Source: Planococcus wigleyi (GTDB lineage Bacteria > Bacillota > Bacilli > Bacillales_A > Planococcaceae). Taken from it: 64,000 nt of DNA. Shown one piece after another: positions 8,176-15,845 of the stretch. The number at the start of each line of letters is the position of its first letter. Positions within the stretch are counted from its first letter, which is position 1. The stretch is from the NCBI RefSeq assembly GCF_014836985.1, contig NZ_JACSPU010000002.1, positions 434,001 to 498,000 of the forward strand, read 5' to 3'. The position numbers were made by a program, and so were the translations under genes. The notes under the pieces were generated by a model that saw nothing but the letters and a program-made list of their open reading frames with translations, did no database searches and had not been told where the DNA came from.

Positions 8176-8921
8176 ACCGGTTGCCTCTTCCAGGCCAGAG
8201 CGACAATCAAGACAGTTAAAGCAGTCGTCAATAGCACAGCCAGCCATAATCCGCCGATTGCTCCCAGCATGATAAACATAGCGATCATCAATACGTATAA
8301 AAGAAGCATCCGCTTTTCTGGAAGGTTTGAAGTAATCGTCAACGATTTTTTCTTCATCGTTAGGTCAATCACCAAATGCAGGACAAATGCCACAACGAAC
8401 CAACCGAAAAAATTAGTCCAGGGAATATTATAGTAAAGTCCGGTATCTTCCCAAATCCAATACTGTTTTACTTGATAGGCGACCGGATCGATGATCAGAT
8501 CAATGATCACTGCACCTATCCCCCCCACGATAGCGTAAAGTAAGCCACCGCCTGGAACAATCCAACGTGCCACCACATGGGTGGTGGCCATGACCATAAG
8601 CCAAGCGAAACCGATGGCAATAGGAACCCCAAATACGTTTGGCGCAAAACGGTCTGTGTAGTCATACGAGCCGAACAGAAAGCCGCTGTCTGCTCCTGCC
8701 CACTCGACAATGAATGTTGAGAAGAAGATAAGGACACCGATTGACGCCCCGGGAATTGCACCGAAACGTTTCAGGAAGTATAGAAAGCCGAGCGTTCCGG
8801 CGAGTATGAGGAAGAATGCGTTTGCCCACTCCAGCCAGGAAGGCAGAAGGTCAAAGCCGACTAGGATAATTCCGCAAACATACCAAAAGATGAAAAGTTT
8901 GAATATCCGATTTTCCCACAC
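8172..8921 (-). CDS. CruF-like carotenoid 1,2-hydratase (DUF422 membrane protein)
   Basis: Integral membrane protein of 249 residues with about seven hydrophobic segments, matching the carotenoid biosynthesis (CruF/DUF422) family: FIVEWAGADSGFLFGSYDYT, then GVPIAIGFAWLMVM and IIDLIIDPVAYQ, including the conserved acidic residues in E-W-x-G and D-P-x-A. CruF of cyanobacteria and Deinococcus adds water across the 1',2' double bond of a psi end, making a tertiary hydroxyl that can be glycosylated. That predicts a product hydroxylated at one end and oxidised at the other, consistent with the glucosyl apo-lycopenoate type reported from Planococcus (established knowledge, from memory). First gene of the - strand operon; a TATAAT -10 lies at 8958-8963 on this strand. 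Confidence 0.8.
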   Translation of the reverse strand: MWENRIFKLFIFWYVCGIILVGFDLLPSWLEWANAFFLILAGTLGFLYFLKRFGAIPGASIGVLIFFSTFIVEWAGADSGFLFGSYDYTDRFAPNVFGVPIAIGFAWLMVMATTHVVARWIVPGGGLLYAIVGGIGAVIIDLIIDPVAYQVKQYWIWEDTGLYYNIPWTNFFGWFVVAFVLHLVIDLTMKKKSLTITSNLPEKRMLLLYVLMIAMFIMLGAIGGLWLAVLLTTALTVLIVALAWKRQPV

Positions 8922-9282
8922 AAAAAACAGCCCCTTAGATAATTTTCTTATACAAAGATTATACAGGAGTTACGTCGAAATATGAAAACATGAGACGCAG
9001 CTTCACAAAGATAGTCAGCTGCAGGCAACTATAAAGAAATGTAAAGTTTCGAATTTACAAAATAAGGGGATAAATTCTTATGTCCATAAGTCTGCATAGT
9101 AGAAAATAATTAATAATAAAACCAATAGTTTCAGGCGAATAGGCTAGTTACTTAGAGTAAATTTTAAAAAATGTTAAATTTATCTCCAGCTTTATTTTTT
9201 CTTAAACCCTTTGTTAGAAGGCTTTTGAATGGTTTTTTAAGTATTCAAAGAATCCGGTTAATATTGAATTTTCGGTAAACTA
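8922..9282. other. intergenic region, no gene seen
   Basis: AT-rich divergent spacer. On the - strand TATAAT at 8958-8963 lies about 37 bases before the cruF start and is a plausible -10. I see no conserved ORF, RNA structure or repeat in 9000-9280. Confidence 0.5.
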
Positions 9283-9311
9283 TTGCAGGGTTTCCTGCAT
9301 GCTTGTATACT
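9283..9311 (+). promoter_or_regulatory. promoter of the rpiR-family gene with overlapping palindrome
   Basis: TTGCAG (9283-9288), 17 bases, TATACT (9306-9311). The inverted repeat TGCAGG-N4-CCTGCA at 9284-9299 overlaps the -35, a good place for a repressor to bind; autoregulation by the RpiR protein is inferred. Confidence 0.55.
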
Positions 9312-9355
9312 TTAGGAAGAGTATTTAAGTGTGTTCTTCAAGTGGAGGCGTTAAT

Positions 9356-10198
9356 ATGCAGGATTTACTGCGCAGTGTGTCAGATTCATATCCGGAATTT
9401 AGTTCAGGCCAGAAAAAAGTCGGAGATTTGTTTTTCAAAGAACCTATTTTCTTAGCTTTCTCTTCTGCACTTGAAGTCGGCAGACGCGTCAACGTCAGTG
9501 AATCGACAGTCATACGCTGGACACAAAAGCTGGGTTATAAAGGATATGCTGAATTTCAGCATGTCGTACAGCGGAAACTGGCGGAAGAACGACTGGAAAA
9601 AGCAGAACAGAAAATAGTTGAGCCTGCTGCCCAACAATCTTTTTTGATGAATTTGCTGGATGCCGATATTTCAACGATTGAAAAACTGAAAGAATCGATC
9701 AACGAAAAGGAACTTCTGCAGGTTGTCGATAAAATCAGTCAGGCTAACCGGATTTTCGTTACCGGCAATTTCTTCGATTACGGAATCGCCCATTGGTTTT
9801 CCAACTGGCTGAATCTTGCGCTTGATCACTCAGAAATGCTTTACCCTTCAACTGGAGAATATTACACACAGCTCTCCAAAATGGGCAAAGGGGATTTAGT
9901 CATTGCTTTCGTATTTCCCCGTTACACAAACCTAATCATCGATGCATTAAAAAGTGCCAAAGCACAAGGTGCGGATGTGGTTGTTTTGACTGATTCAACA
10001 GAATCTCCAGCTCTTGCCTATGCGGATTGTGCTCTTGCAGTGTCCGTGAATTCAAGTTTGAATATTGATTCCTACACCTCCGTCCATGCACTTTTGACAT
10101 CGATCATGCGATTCATTTATGTCAAAGATCAAGAAAAAGTAAATGGCAATTGGGCAAAAGCAGAAGAAGTATACAAAGAGCGGAATCTTTTTATTTAA
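9356..10198 (+). CDS. RpiR-family transcriptional regulator (HTH plus SIS domain)
   Basis: 280-residue regulator with an N-terminal HTH_6 (about 1-77, VNVSESTVIRWTQKLGYKGY) and a C-terminal SIS sugar-phosphate-binding fold (about 115-250, IFVTGNFFDYG, GDLVIAFVFPRYTNLI, ADVVVLTDS). ATG 9356 follows GTGGAGG at good spacing; a GTG at 9329 in the same frame overlaps no ribosome site. RpiR proteins usually sense a phosphosugar, yet the next genes encode an amino-acid ABC importer 74 bases downstream with no terminator between, so it probably controls that operon, perhaps in response to amino-sugar or amino-acid status. A palindrome overlaps its own -35. Confidence 0.85.
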   Translation: MQDLLRSVSDSYPEFSSGQKKVGDLFFKEPIFLAFSSALEVGRRVNVSESTVIRWTQKLGYKGYAEFQHVVQRKLAEERLEKAEQKIVEPAAQQSFLMNLLDADISTIEKLKESINEKELLQVVDKISQANRIFVTGNFFDYGIAHWFSNWLNLALDHSEMLYPSTGEYYTQLSKMGKGDLVIAFVFPRYTNLIIDALKSAKAQGADVVVLTDSTESPALAYADCALAVSVNSSLNIDSYTSVHALLTSIMRFIYVKDQEKVNGNWAKAEEVYKERNLFI

Positions 10199-10272
10199 GC
10201 AAGCCAATGTATTGGGAAATTCCGAAACGCCTCGGCGATTTGGTCAAATAAAAACGAAAAGGGGAGAAAAAG

Positions 10273-11112
10273 ATGAAAAAGAAATTATCATTTTTAAGTG
10301 TAGTTTTTTCCGCGGGAATGTTATTGGCAGCTTGTGGAGGGGATGACTCATCCAGTTCGGAAGAAGGATCAAGTACTGAGGGCGGAGGCAGCGATCTGAA
10401 TTTGCTTGAAGAAGGTAAATTCACGACTGCATCAAGTGGTTTATACAAACCGTTCAGTTTTGAAGAAGGCGGAAATCTGGATGGATTTGATATCGATATC
10501 GGCAATGCCATTGCAGAAGAAATGGGGCTTGAGCCAAATCCGGTCACTACACCATTCGAAACCATCATTCAAGGGTTGAATACAAACCGCTTTGATGCAA
10601 TTATCGGATCAATGTCTAAAACCGCTGAACGTGCGGAACAAGTCAGCTTTTCTGATCCATACTATTATTCAGGTGGAGCCATTTTCGTGCGTGAAGGAAC
10701 TACAGATATCCAATCTGTAGAAGATTTGACGGATAAGAAAATCGGTGTAGTTGGTCAGACTACATATGATACGGTTGCTCAAGAATACACAGAAGACATC
10801 CAATACTATTCAAGTGACGTTGTTGCTCTGCAGGATTTAGCAATTGAAGGCCGCTTAGATGCTGTTATTACAGCAGACGTGGTAGGGTTTGAAGCGCAAA
10901 ATGAAGGACTGGCAGTCGAAATGATCGGCGATCCGCTATGGGTCGAACAACCATCAATCGCTGTTCGCAAAGATGATGAGGCATTGCTTGAGGAAATTAA
11001 TAAAGCCTTGGATACTATCATCGAAAATGGAACTTATGATGAGATTTCACAAAAATGGTTCGGCCGCAATCTCCTCGACATAGATCTTGAAGGCGTTGAA
11101 GTTCTCGAATAA
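10273..11112 (+). CDS. polar amino-acid ABC transporter, substrate-binding lipoprotein
   Basis: Family 3 solute-binding protein, 279 residues. Signal peptide ends in a lipobox LLAAC, with lipidated Cys21, followed by a Ser/Gly/Asp/Glu linker. The binding core shows FTTASSGLYKPFSF, GFDIDIGNAIAEEMG, FDAIIGSMSKTAERAEQVSFSDPYYYSG, the usual features of glutamine/cystine-type receptors, with the arginine of the ER-A-E-Q segment likely binding the substrate carboxylate. It is first in a three-gene importer with permease and ATPase. The exact amino acid (cystine, glutamine, arginine) is not decidable from reading. ATG follows AAAAGGGGAG. Confidence 0.9.
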   Translation: MKKKLSFLSVVFSAGMLLAACGGDDSSSSEEGSSTEGGGSDLNLLEEGKFTTASSGLYKPFSFEEGGNLDGFDIDIGNAIAEEMGLEPNPVTTPFETIIQGLNTNRFDAIIGSMSKTAERAEQVSFSDPYYYSGGAIFVREGTTDIQSVEDLTDKKIGVVGQTTYDTVAQEYTEDIQYYSSDVVALQDLAIEGRLDAVITADVVGFEAQNEGLAVEMIGDPLWVEQPSIAVRKDDEALLEEINKALDTIIENGTYDEISQKWFGRNLLDIDLEGVEVLE

Positions 11113-11140
11113 TTTTTTGAGATAAAGAGGAGTGGAAGGT

Positions 11141-11809
11141 ATGCCAGAGATAATTACAACAGTTTACGACGTATTTATGCGCACGTATCCTGGATTTTTA
11201 GAAGCGACCGTCGTTACTTTGCAATTGACAGCTATTGGTGTCATTTTGGGAACGGTTATCGGACTTGTTTTCGCGCTGATGAAAATCTCAGGCTCTAAAA
11301 TTTTACAGGCCATTGCCAACATTTACATCACAATTATTCGCGGTACTCCGCTGATCGTACAGATTATGTTCCTATACTTCGGGATTGTTGAACTTTATAC
11401 AATGTCGAATTTCTGGGCCGGCGCTATAGCGCTCGGTGTCCATAACGGTGCTTATATCGCGGAAATTTTCCGGGGCTCAATCCAGGGTATTGATCCGGGA
11501 CAGCGGGAAGCCAGTATGTCGCTGGGTATGGACCGCCGCCAGACAATGAGCCGAATCGTTTTTCCACAGGCTTTACGCCGTTCGATTCCGCCGCTTGGCA
11601 ACCAGTTCATCATTACATTGAAAGATTCATCACTTGTTTACATCATCGGGGTAGCGGAAATCTTCTCACTTGGAAACCGTGAAGCCGCACAATCTTACCA
11701 GCCATTTGAATCGTTTTTGGTTGTTGCGCTCTACTACCTGGTGCTCGTAATGATTTTCACATTCCTATTGCGTTTGTATGAAAACAAACTCGATGTCGAC
11801 AGAGCCTAA
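11141..11809 (+). CDS. polar amino-acid ABC transporter permease
   Basis: 222-residue HisMQ-type inner-membrane permease with about five membrane helices. The EAA coupling loop reads GQREASMSLGMDRRQTMSRIVFPQALRRSIPPLGN. The open frame has a GTG at 11132, but ATG 11141 has AGAGGAG at eight-base spacing. A single permease gene suggests a homodimeric channel, as in GlnP/TcyB-type systems. It sits between the binding lipoprotein and the ATPase, 28 and 12 bases away. Confidence 0.9.
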   Translation: MPEIITTVYDVFMRTYPGFLEATVVTLQLTAIGVILGTVIGLVFALMKISGSKILQAIANIYITIIRGTPLIVQIMFLYFGIVELYTMSNFWAGAIALGVHNGAYIAEIFRGSIQGIDPGQREASMSLGMDRRQTMSRIVFPQALRRSIPPLGNQFIITLKDSSLVYIIGVAEIFSLGNREAAQSYQPFESFLVVALYYLVLVMIFTFLLRLYENKLDVDRA

Positions 11810-11821
11810 GGAGGGACTAAC

Positions 11822-12544
11822 ATGATTATTGGTGAAAACATTCATAAATCCTTTGGTGACCTCGAGGTACTGAAAGGTGTAGACCTTCATGTCAAACCCC
11901 AGGAAGTGGTTGTACTTGTCGGAGTCAGCGGCTCCGGAAAAAGTACGCTTCTCAGATGCTTTAATTTCCTGGAAATGATCAATGACGGAAAAATTACGAT
12001 TGATGGCCATACGGTCAATCCGAAAAAGGATAATTTAACGAAAATACGTGCCGAAGTCGGCATGGTATTCCAGCATTTCAACTTGTTTCCTCATAAAACG
12101 GTGCTGGAGAACGTCATAGAAGCTCCAATCACCGTCAAAAAGATGAAGAAAGAAGCGGCTAAGAAGCTGGGAACAGAATTGCTGGAAAAAGTAGGCCTGG
12201 GTGATAAAGCCAATGTCTACCCGAGCAAACTTTCTGGTGGGCAAAAGCAGCGCGTTGCGATAGCACGTTCGCTTGCCATGCAGCCAAAAGTTATGCTGTT
12301 TGATGAACCGACTTCTGCACTCGATCCCGAACTTGTCGGAGAAGTGCTGCAGGTTATGAAGCAGTTGGCTGAAGAAGGAATGACCATGGTCGTCGTCACC
12401 CATGAAATGAAGTTCGCCAAAGAAGTGGCGGATCGCATCATTATGATTGATGAAGGCAAGATCATTGAATCGGCAGATCCGAAGAATTTCTTTGAAAATC
12501 CGCAAAATGAGCGAACCAAGCAATTTATTCAGCTGGTCGAATAA
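11822..12544 (+). CDS. polar amino-acid ABC transporter ATP-binding protein
   Basis: 240-residue ATPase, the normal length for GlnQ/HisP-type subunits. Walker [11 protein letters not shown]-loop [19 protein letters not shown], signature LSGGQKQR, Walker [13 protein letters not shown] and the switch histidine in VVVTHEM are all intact. Start ATG after AAGGAGGGAC. It closes the importer operon, followed by a terminator at 12580-12619. Confidence 0.92.
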   Translation: MIIGENIHKSFGDLEVLKGVDLHVKPQEVVVLVGVSGSGKSTLLRCFNFLEMINDGKITIDGHTVNPKKDNLTKIRAEVGMVFQHFNLFPHKTVLENVIEAPITVKKMKKEAAKKLGTELLEKVGLGDKANVYPSKLSGGQKQRVAIARSLAMQPKVMLFDEPTSALDPELVGEVLQVMKQLAEEGMTMVVVTHEMKFAKEVADRIIMIDEGKIIESADPKNFFENPQNERTKQFIQLVE

Positions 12545-12579
12545 TCAGTCACCATGCGGGATGAAAATACTAGGTGAAA

Positions 12580-12619
12580 AGGAAGGAATCGGTTCAAAGG
12601 AACTGATTCCTTCTTTCTT
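12580..12619 (+). terminator. terminator after the amino-acid ABC operon
   Basis: GGAAGGAATCGGTTC pairs with GAACTGATTCCTTC with one mismatch around AAAG; the tail TTTCTTG is only moderately T-rich. Confidence 0.65.
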
Positions 12620-12694
12620 GTGGTATTTAACGTTTGCTGAGGAGGAATTTGGTTAAGTTATATAGTAATGGGAAAACTTGAGGAGGCAGAAGGG

Positions 12695-13111
12695 ATGAAA
12701 ATCAAAGAGATCATGACGACCGATGTCGAAACGTGTATGCCCGAATCAACGCTCCAGGAAGTTGCCTTAAAAATGCGGGAAATCAACGTGGGGTCTATTC
12801 CGATTTGTGAGGATGGCCGTTTGGTTGGAATTGTTACTGACCGAGATATTGTTGTCCGCGGCTTGGCTGAACAAATCCCTAGTGAGGCGCCTATTTCGGA
12901 AATTCTGTCAGCGGAAGTCGTTACGGGAACTGTAGACTTGACTGTTGAAGAAGCGGCTGAGATGATGGCCACCCATAAGATCCGCAGATTGCCTATCGTG
13001 ACAGGAGAACAAGTAATCGGCATTGTTTCATTGGGGGACTTGGCAATAAGGGACGTTTCAGCAAACCATTATGCAGAGAATACCATTATTGAAATCTCGG
13101 AAGTGGAATAA
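12695..13111 (+). CDS. tandem CBS domain protein
   Basis: 138-residue cytosolic protein made of two CBS modules (about 1-60, IMTTDVETCMPESTLQEVA to RLVGIVTDRDIVVRG, and 70-130, AEVVTGTVDLTVEEAAEMM to VIGIVSLGDLA). Stand-alone pairs of this kind bind adenine nucleotides and act as energy sensors; the partner is unknown. The YhcV/YrbC-type Bacillus proteins are similar. ATG 12695 was chosen over 12668 because GAGGAGG lies nine bases before it and it opens directly into the first CBS. Monocistronic. Confidence 0.85.
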   Translation: MKIKEIMTTDVETCMPESTLQEVALKMREINVGSIPICEDGRLVGIVTDRDIVVRGLAEQIPSEAPISEILSAEVVTGTVDLTVEEAAEMMATHKIRRLPIVTGEQVIGIVSLGDLAIRDVSANHYAENTIIEISEVE

Positions 13112-13119
13112 TAATAATC

Positions 13120-13151
13120 AAAAAAGCCGATTCGCAGTGAATCGGCTTTTT
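13120..13151. terminator. bidirectional terminator between CBS gene and lipoprotein gene
   Basis: AAAAAAGCCGATTC-GCAGT-GAATCGGCTTTTT; A and T runs on both sides serve both converging genes. Confidence 0.85.
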
Positions 13152-13159
13152 GAAGGAGT

Positions 13160-13576
13160 TTATTCAGCTTTTTCGATAAGAGAAGCAGAAATCATAGGCA
13201 TCTCTTCTTCGGCCTTGCCTTCAAAAATGCCATCTGCTGTAATGCGGTCTCCGACTTCAACTGGTGTTTCCGCCATATTCCGAACATAAACCTGGCTTTC
13301 GCCATCTCCTATAATGAAGGAAGGAAAAGCGATGTCATCTGCCAGTTCTTCAACTGTTCCTTGAATCGATACGCCTGTGCCTGCTTCTATGTTTCCGGAA
13401 GACAGTTCATCAAAGCTTACAAATTCTGCATTCTCAGCTTCTTCTGGGGCCGTAGGGTCCAACTCTCCTTCTGGAGCAGTCACTTCTGTCTGGGTTTCTT
13501 CTGTAACATCGGGTGCTGTCCCTCCGCAAGCAGTTAATAAAAAGACCAGACTCACTGGAATTAGAACTTTGTACAT
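13160..13576 (-). CDS. lipoprotein with OB-fold-like domain
   Basis: 138-residue predicted lipoprotein: signal peptide with lipobox LLTAC (Cys17), then an acidic Thr/Pro/Glu linker (about 20-50). The folded part, about 52-138 (GTGVSIQGTVEELAD, SQVYVRNMAETPVEVGDRITADGIFEG), has the strand pattern of small OB-fold proteins (tRNA_anti-like). Function unknown. ATG follows AAGGAG on the - strand. A weak SigB-like GGGTAA lies at 13613-13618 but without a convincing -35. Monocistronic. Confidence 0.75.
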   Translation of the reverse strand: MYKVLIPVSLVFLLTACGGTAPDVTEETQTEVTAPEGELDPTAPEEAENAEFVSFDELSSGNIEAGTGVSIQGTVEELADDIAFPSFIIGDGESQVYVRNMAETPVEVGDRITADGIFEGKAEEEMPMISASLIEKAE

Positions 13577-13715
13577 AAACTCACACTCCTTAATAAATAC
13601 GGTTAATTGACTTTACCCTTTACCGAATGCTTCCTAACACGGCCGACGAAGTTGTGGTTTTCTTTTCATTTACCCGTGTTCAGTGTATGGTGTGGAAAAG
13701 GGGTGAGGTGAAGAG

Positions 13716-14015
13716 ATGGAATTGATTGAAACACCCAATTTGTTGGAAGAGAAAAACAAACATATTCAAAAAGCATTAAGTTTCGGCAAAACCAAAGTCG
13801 TGAACATGCAATTGCAGACAGGCGAAAAGATTGCTGAGCACGATTCTGCAGCTGATGTGGTCATTATTGTACGGAGCGGAAAAGTCTCATTTAATGTGGA
13901 AGGACAAACGGTGGAAGTTACACCTGATACCATTCTGCATCTGAATCCGAAAGAAAAACACAGCCTGACTGCAATTGAGCCAAGTGATTTGTTGGTTCTT
14001 CAAATTACTTCATGA
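13716..14015 (+). CDS. small cupin-domain protein
   Basis: 99-residue single cupin barrel: motif 1 around GEKIAEHDSAADVVIIVRSGKVSF and motif 2 around HLNPKEKHSLTAIEPSD. Metal-binding histidines are partly conserved (H in IAEHD, H in HLNP and KHS). No operon partners. Role unknown. Homologues are annotated only as cupin proteins. ATG after GGGGTGAGG. Confidence 0.75.
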   Translation: MELIETPNLLEEKNKHIQKALSFGKTKVVNMQLQTGEKIAEHDSAADVVIIVRSGKVSFNVEGQTVEVTPDTILHLNPKEKHSLTAIEPSDLLVLQITS

Positions 14016-14049
14016 AAAAAGCTCACGCTGAGAAAGCGTGAGCTTTTTT
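14015..14049 (+). terminator. terminator after the cupin gene
   Basis: AAAAAAGCTCACGCT-GAGAA-AGCGTGAGCTTTTTT, a 15-bp perfect stem with flanking A and T runs, able to work on both strands. Confidence 0.9.
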
Positions 14050-14060
14050 CATGGGGTTGA

Positions 14061-14203
14061 GCTGCTTCCGCTTTTCTTGTTGTCCAGCTCCAGCAGCCAG
14101 TCCCTCGAGTCGCTTCAGTTTTACCGAAAATGGCAAACAACGCCATTACCGGTAAAGCTTCCAACGCTTGTCGGAGCTAAACGGCTGCTTTCGCTTTTCT
14201 TGT
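14061..14203. repeat. interspersed intergenic repeat, about 140 bp
   Basis: The element is bounded by two direct copies of GCTGCTTYCGCTTTTCTTGT (14061-14080 and about 14184-14203). The inner part carries TTGTCCAGCTCCAGC, matching 4839-4853 in reverse complement, and CGCTTGTCGGAGCTAA near its right end. No coding potential. It is of the type of small non-autonomous repeats scattered in Bacillales genomes. Confidence 0.6.
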
Positions 14204-14919
14204 CACCATTCAAAGTCTTCTGGATACTCCGCTTGGACAGTGATTTCATGTATCGACTTTTTATGGGGGGCAGCGGCAGCTAGAACCTGGTTGCGGAAGG
14301 CGGTATAGTCCTGGTCCTGCACTGCAATTTTCATGGCAATGGCAGAAAGGCTTTGTTCCCGCTGCTGTTTGGTCATGCCGATGTATTTCAGGTTTAAAAA
14401 GTCTACGTATTGGATGGCATAGTCATTAACGGTAACCGGCTGGTTAAAGGATTTCAGGATCATACCGAACTCCTCTTGAGGAACGTGCCCTTGCAGGCAG
14501 TCGAGTACCAAAGACTGGAAGCGGGAAATGACCGGTAAATGGGTGTCCCACAGCGGAAATTGTTTTTCTTCCTGGTAGAACTTAACAAAATCCTTCAAGG
14601 CAATAACCGCATATATCAATTCCGGCCAAAGAATTTCGGTTGAAAAGTAAATATTCTTATCAGGAGCGATAAAGCCATGCTGTTTCATCGTATGATCGTG
14701 AAGACCATTGAAAACGAAATCAACATTGCGGTCGCCTTGAGCTGCATGGCGGATTTCATAGGAAATGCCTAGAATCCGCATCCGGGATCCCTCATAACCG
14801 TAATACTGGTCTTCTTGCCCGATGACTCTGTAGATCGCCTGGTTCAGTTCATCCAAATCGAAATAGTCACCGCTGATTTTAACACCTGTATGGTTTGGCG
14901 TGCTTTTCATGGTCAACAT
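14203..14919 (-). CDS. conserved protein of unknown function (DUF6904-like)
   Basis: 238-residue soluble protein with no signal peptide or membrane segment. It opens with a charged beta-rich part (GVKISGDYFDLDELNQAIYRVIG, ILGISYEIRHAAQGDR) and continues with a helical half. It reminds me of the DUF6904 family, but I am not certain. ATG 14919 was chosen over 14985 because GAGGAGG precedes it and the earlier frame overlaps the upstream gene. It lies 13 bases behind rluF on the same strand, so the two are co-transcribed. Its stop codon sits at the edge of the interspersed repeat. Confidence 0.6.
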   Translation of the reverse strand: MLTMKSTPNHTGVKISGDYFDLDELNQAIYRVIGQEDQYYGYEGSRMRILGISYEIRHAAQGDRNVDFVFNGLHDHTMKQHGFIAPDKNIYFSTEILWPELIYAVIALKDFVKFYQEEKQFPLWDTHLPVISRFQSLVLDCLQGHVPQEEFGMILKSFNQPVTVNDYAIQYVDFLNLKYIGMTKQQREQSLSAIAMKIAVQDQDYTAFRNQVLAAAAPHKKSIHEITVQAEYPEDFEW

Positions 14920-14932
14920 GGCAATGTCCTCC

Positions 14933-15640
14933 TCAGCGTTTTGGTGTGTAATCGAGTTCAGCAAACAACTCGGTGCGTTCAGCATCGGTTAAATCGCGCC
15001 ATTCACCCACAGCAAGATCTCCGAGCAGTATGTTCATGATGCGGACCCGTTGTAGAGCTCGGACTTCATAGCCGAGTGCTGTGCACATGCGGCGGATCTG
15101 CCGGTTCAATCCCTGCCGTATCGTCAGTTTAAAGGTATAAGTGGAGAGCTTTTCGGCTTTCGCCGGAAGGGTCTTTGTATCGAGTATTTCCACCCCTTCC
15201 TCCATTTTTGCCAAAAATGATTCAGTGATCGGCATATCGACTTTGACGATATATTCTTTTTCATGCTCGTTTTCAGCACGAAGAATTTCGTTGACGATGT
15301 CTCCATCGTTGGTTAATAGAATCAGGCCTTCTGAATCTTTATCGAGGCGGCCGATATGAAAAATGCGTTCGGAGTGGTTGACGAAGTCGACAATATTTCC
15401 TTCGATATGGCGTTCGGTCGTACTGGTGATGCCAACTGGCTTATTCAAAGCCAAATAAACATATTGCTGTTTCGGCTGTTCAATAACTTTTCCATCTACC
15501 TGGACTGTATCTCCAACTTCGACTTTACTGCCGAGTTCGGCAGGCTTTCCATTGATGGCCACACGTCCCGCTTCGATGAACTTATCGGCTCCGCGGCGGG
15601 AAGTGATGCCTGTTTCGCTTAAAAACTTATTGATTCGCAT
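14933..15640 (-). CDS. rluF: 23S rRNA pseudouridine synthase RluF
   Basis: 235-residue RsuA-family enzyme that isomerises a uridine in 23S rRNA (U2604 in E. coli RluF). An S4 RNA-binding domain spans about 1-60 ([22 protein letters not shown]). The catalytic aspartate is in [17 protein letters not shown], the second conserved block is EKEYIVKVD, and the third [19 protein letters not shown]. Closely related RluB/RsuA have similar motifs, but the short length and the NRQIRRMC block favour RluF. First gene of a two-gene unit with the DUF6904-like protein. Confidence 0.85.
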   Translation of the reverse strand: MRINKFLSETGITSRRGADKFIEAGRVAINGKPAELGSKVEVGDTVQVDGKVIEQPKQQYVYLALNKPVGITSTTERHIEGNIVDFVNHSERIFHIGRLDKDSEGLILLTNDGDIVNEILRAENEHEKEYIVKVDMPITESFLAKMEEGVEILDTKTLPAKAEKLSTYTFKLTIRQGLNRQIRRMCTALGYEVRALQRVRIMNILLGDLAVGEWRDLTDAERTELFAELDYTPKR

Positions 15641-15747
15641 AATAAATTCCTTTCAATTCCGTATTTCCAGTTCTCGTTCTCATTATACATGAACTATAGG
15701 ATGAATAAAAAATTTCGGTGTTCTACAGTTGCAATTTTTAGATTAGT

Positions 15748-15814
15748 TTGACAATATAGAAGGGAAGCTGTTATTGATGCGCCAAGGGGTATTGATTAAA
15801 TGTAAGCGCGTACA
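15748..15814 (+). promoter_or_regulatory. aldehyde dehydrogenase promoter with cre site
   Basis: TTGACA at 15748-15753 with a weak -10 (TATTGA, 15772-15777). TGTAAGCGCGTACA at 15801-15814 matches the CcpA cre consensus TGWAANCGNTNWCA in all but one position and lies downstream of the presumed start of transcription, where CcpA would repress by roadblock. Confidence 0.55.
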
Positions 15815-15845
15815 TAATGGTAAAAAGAAAAAGGGAGAGATGAGA

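Noticed and set aside
13613-13640. SigB promoter before the lipoprotein gene
   Set aside because: GGGTAA is present on the - strand, but no -35 better than 3 of 6 at allowed spacing.
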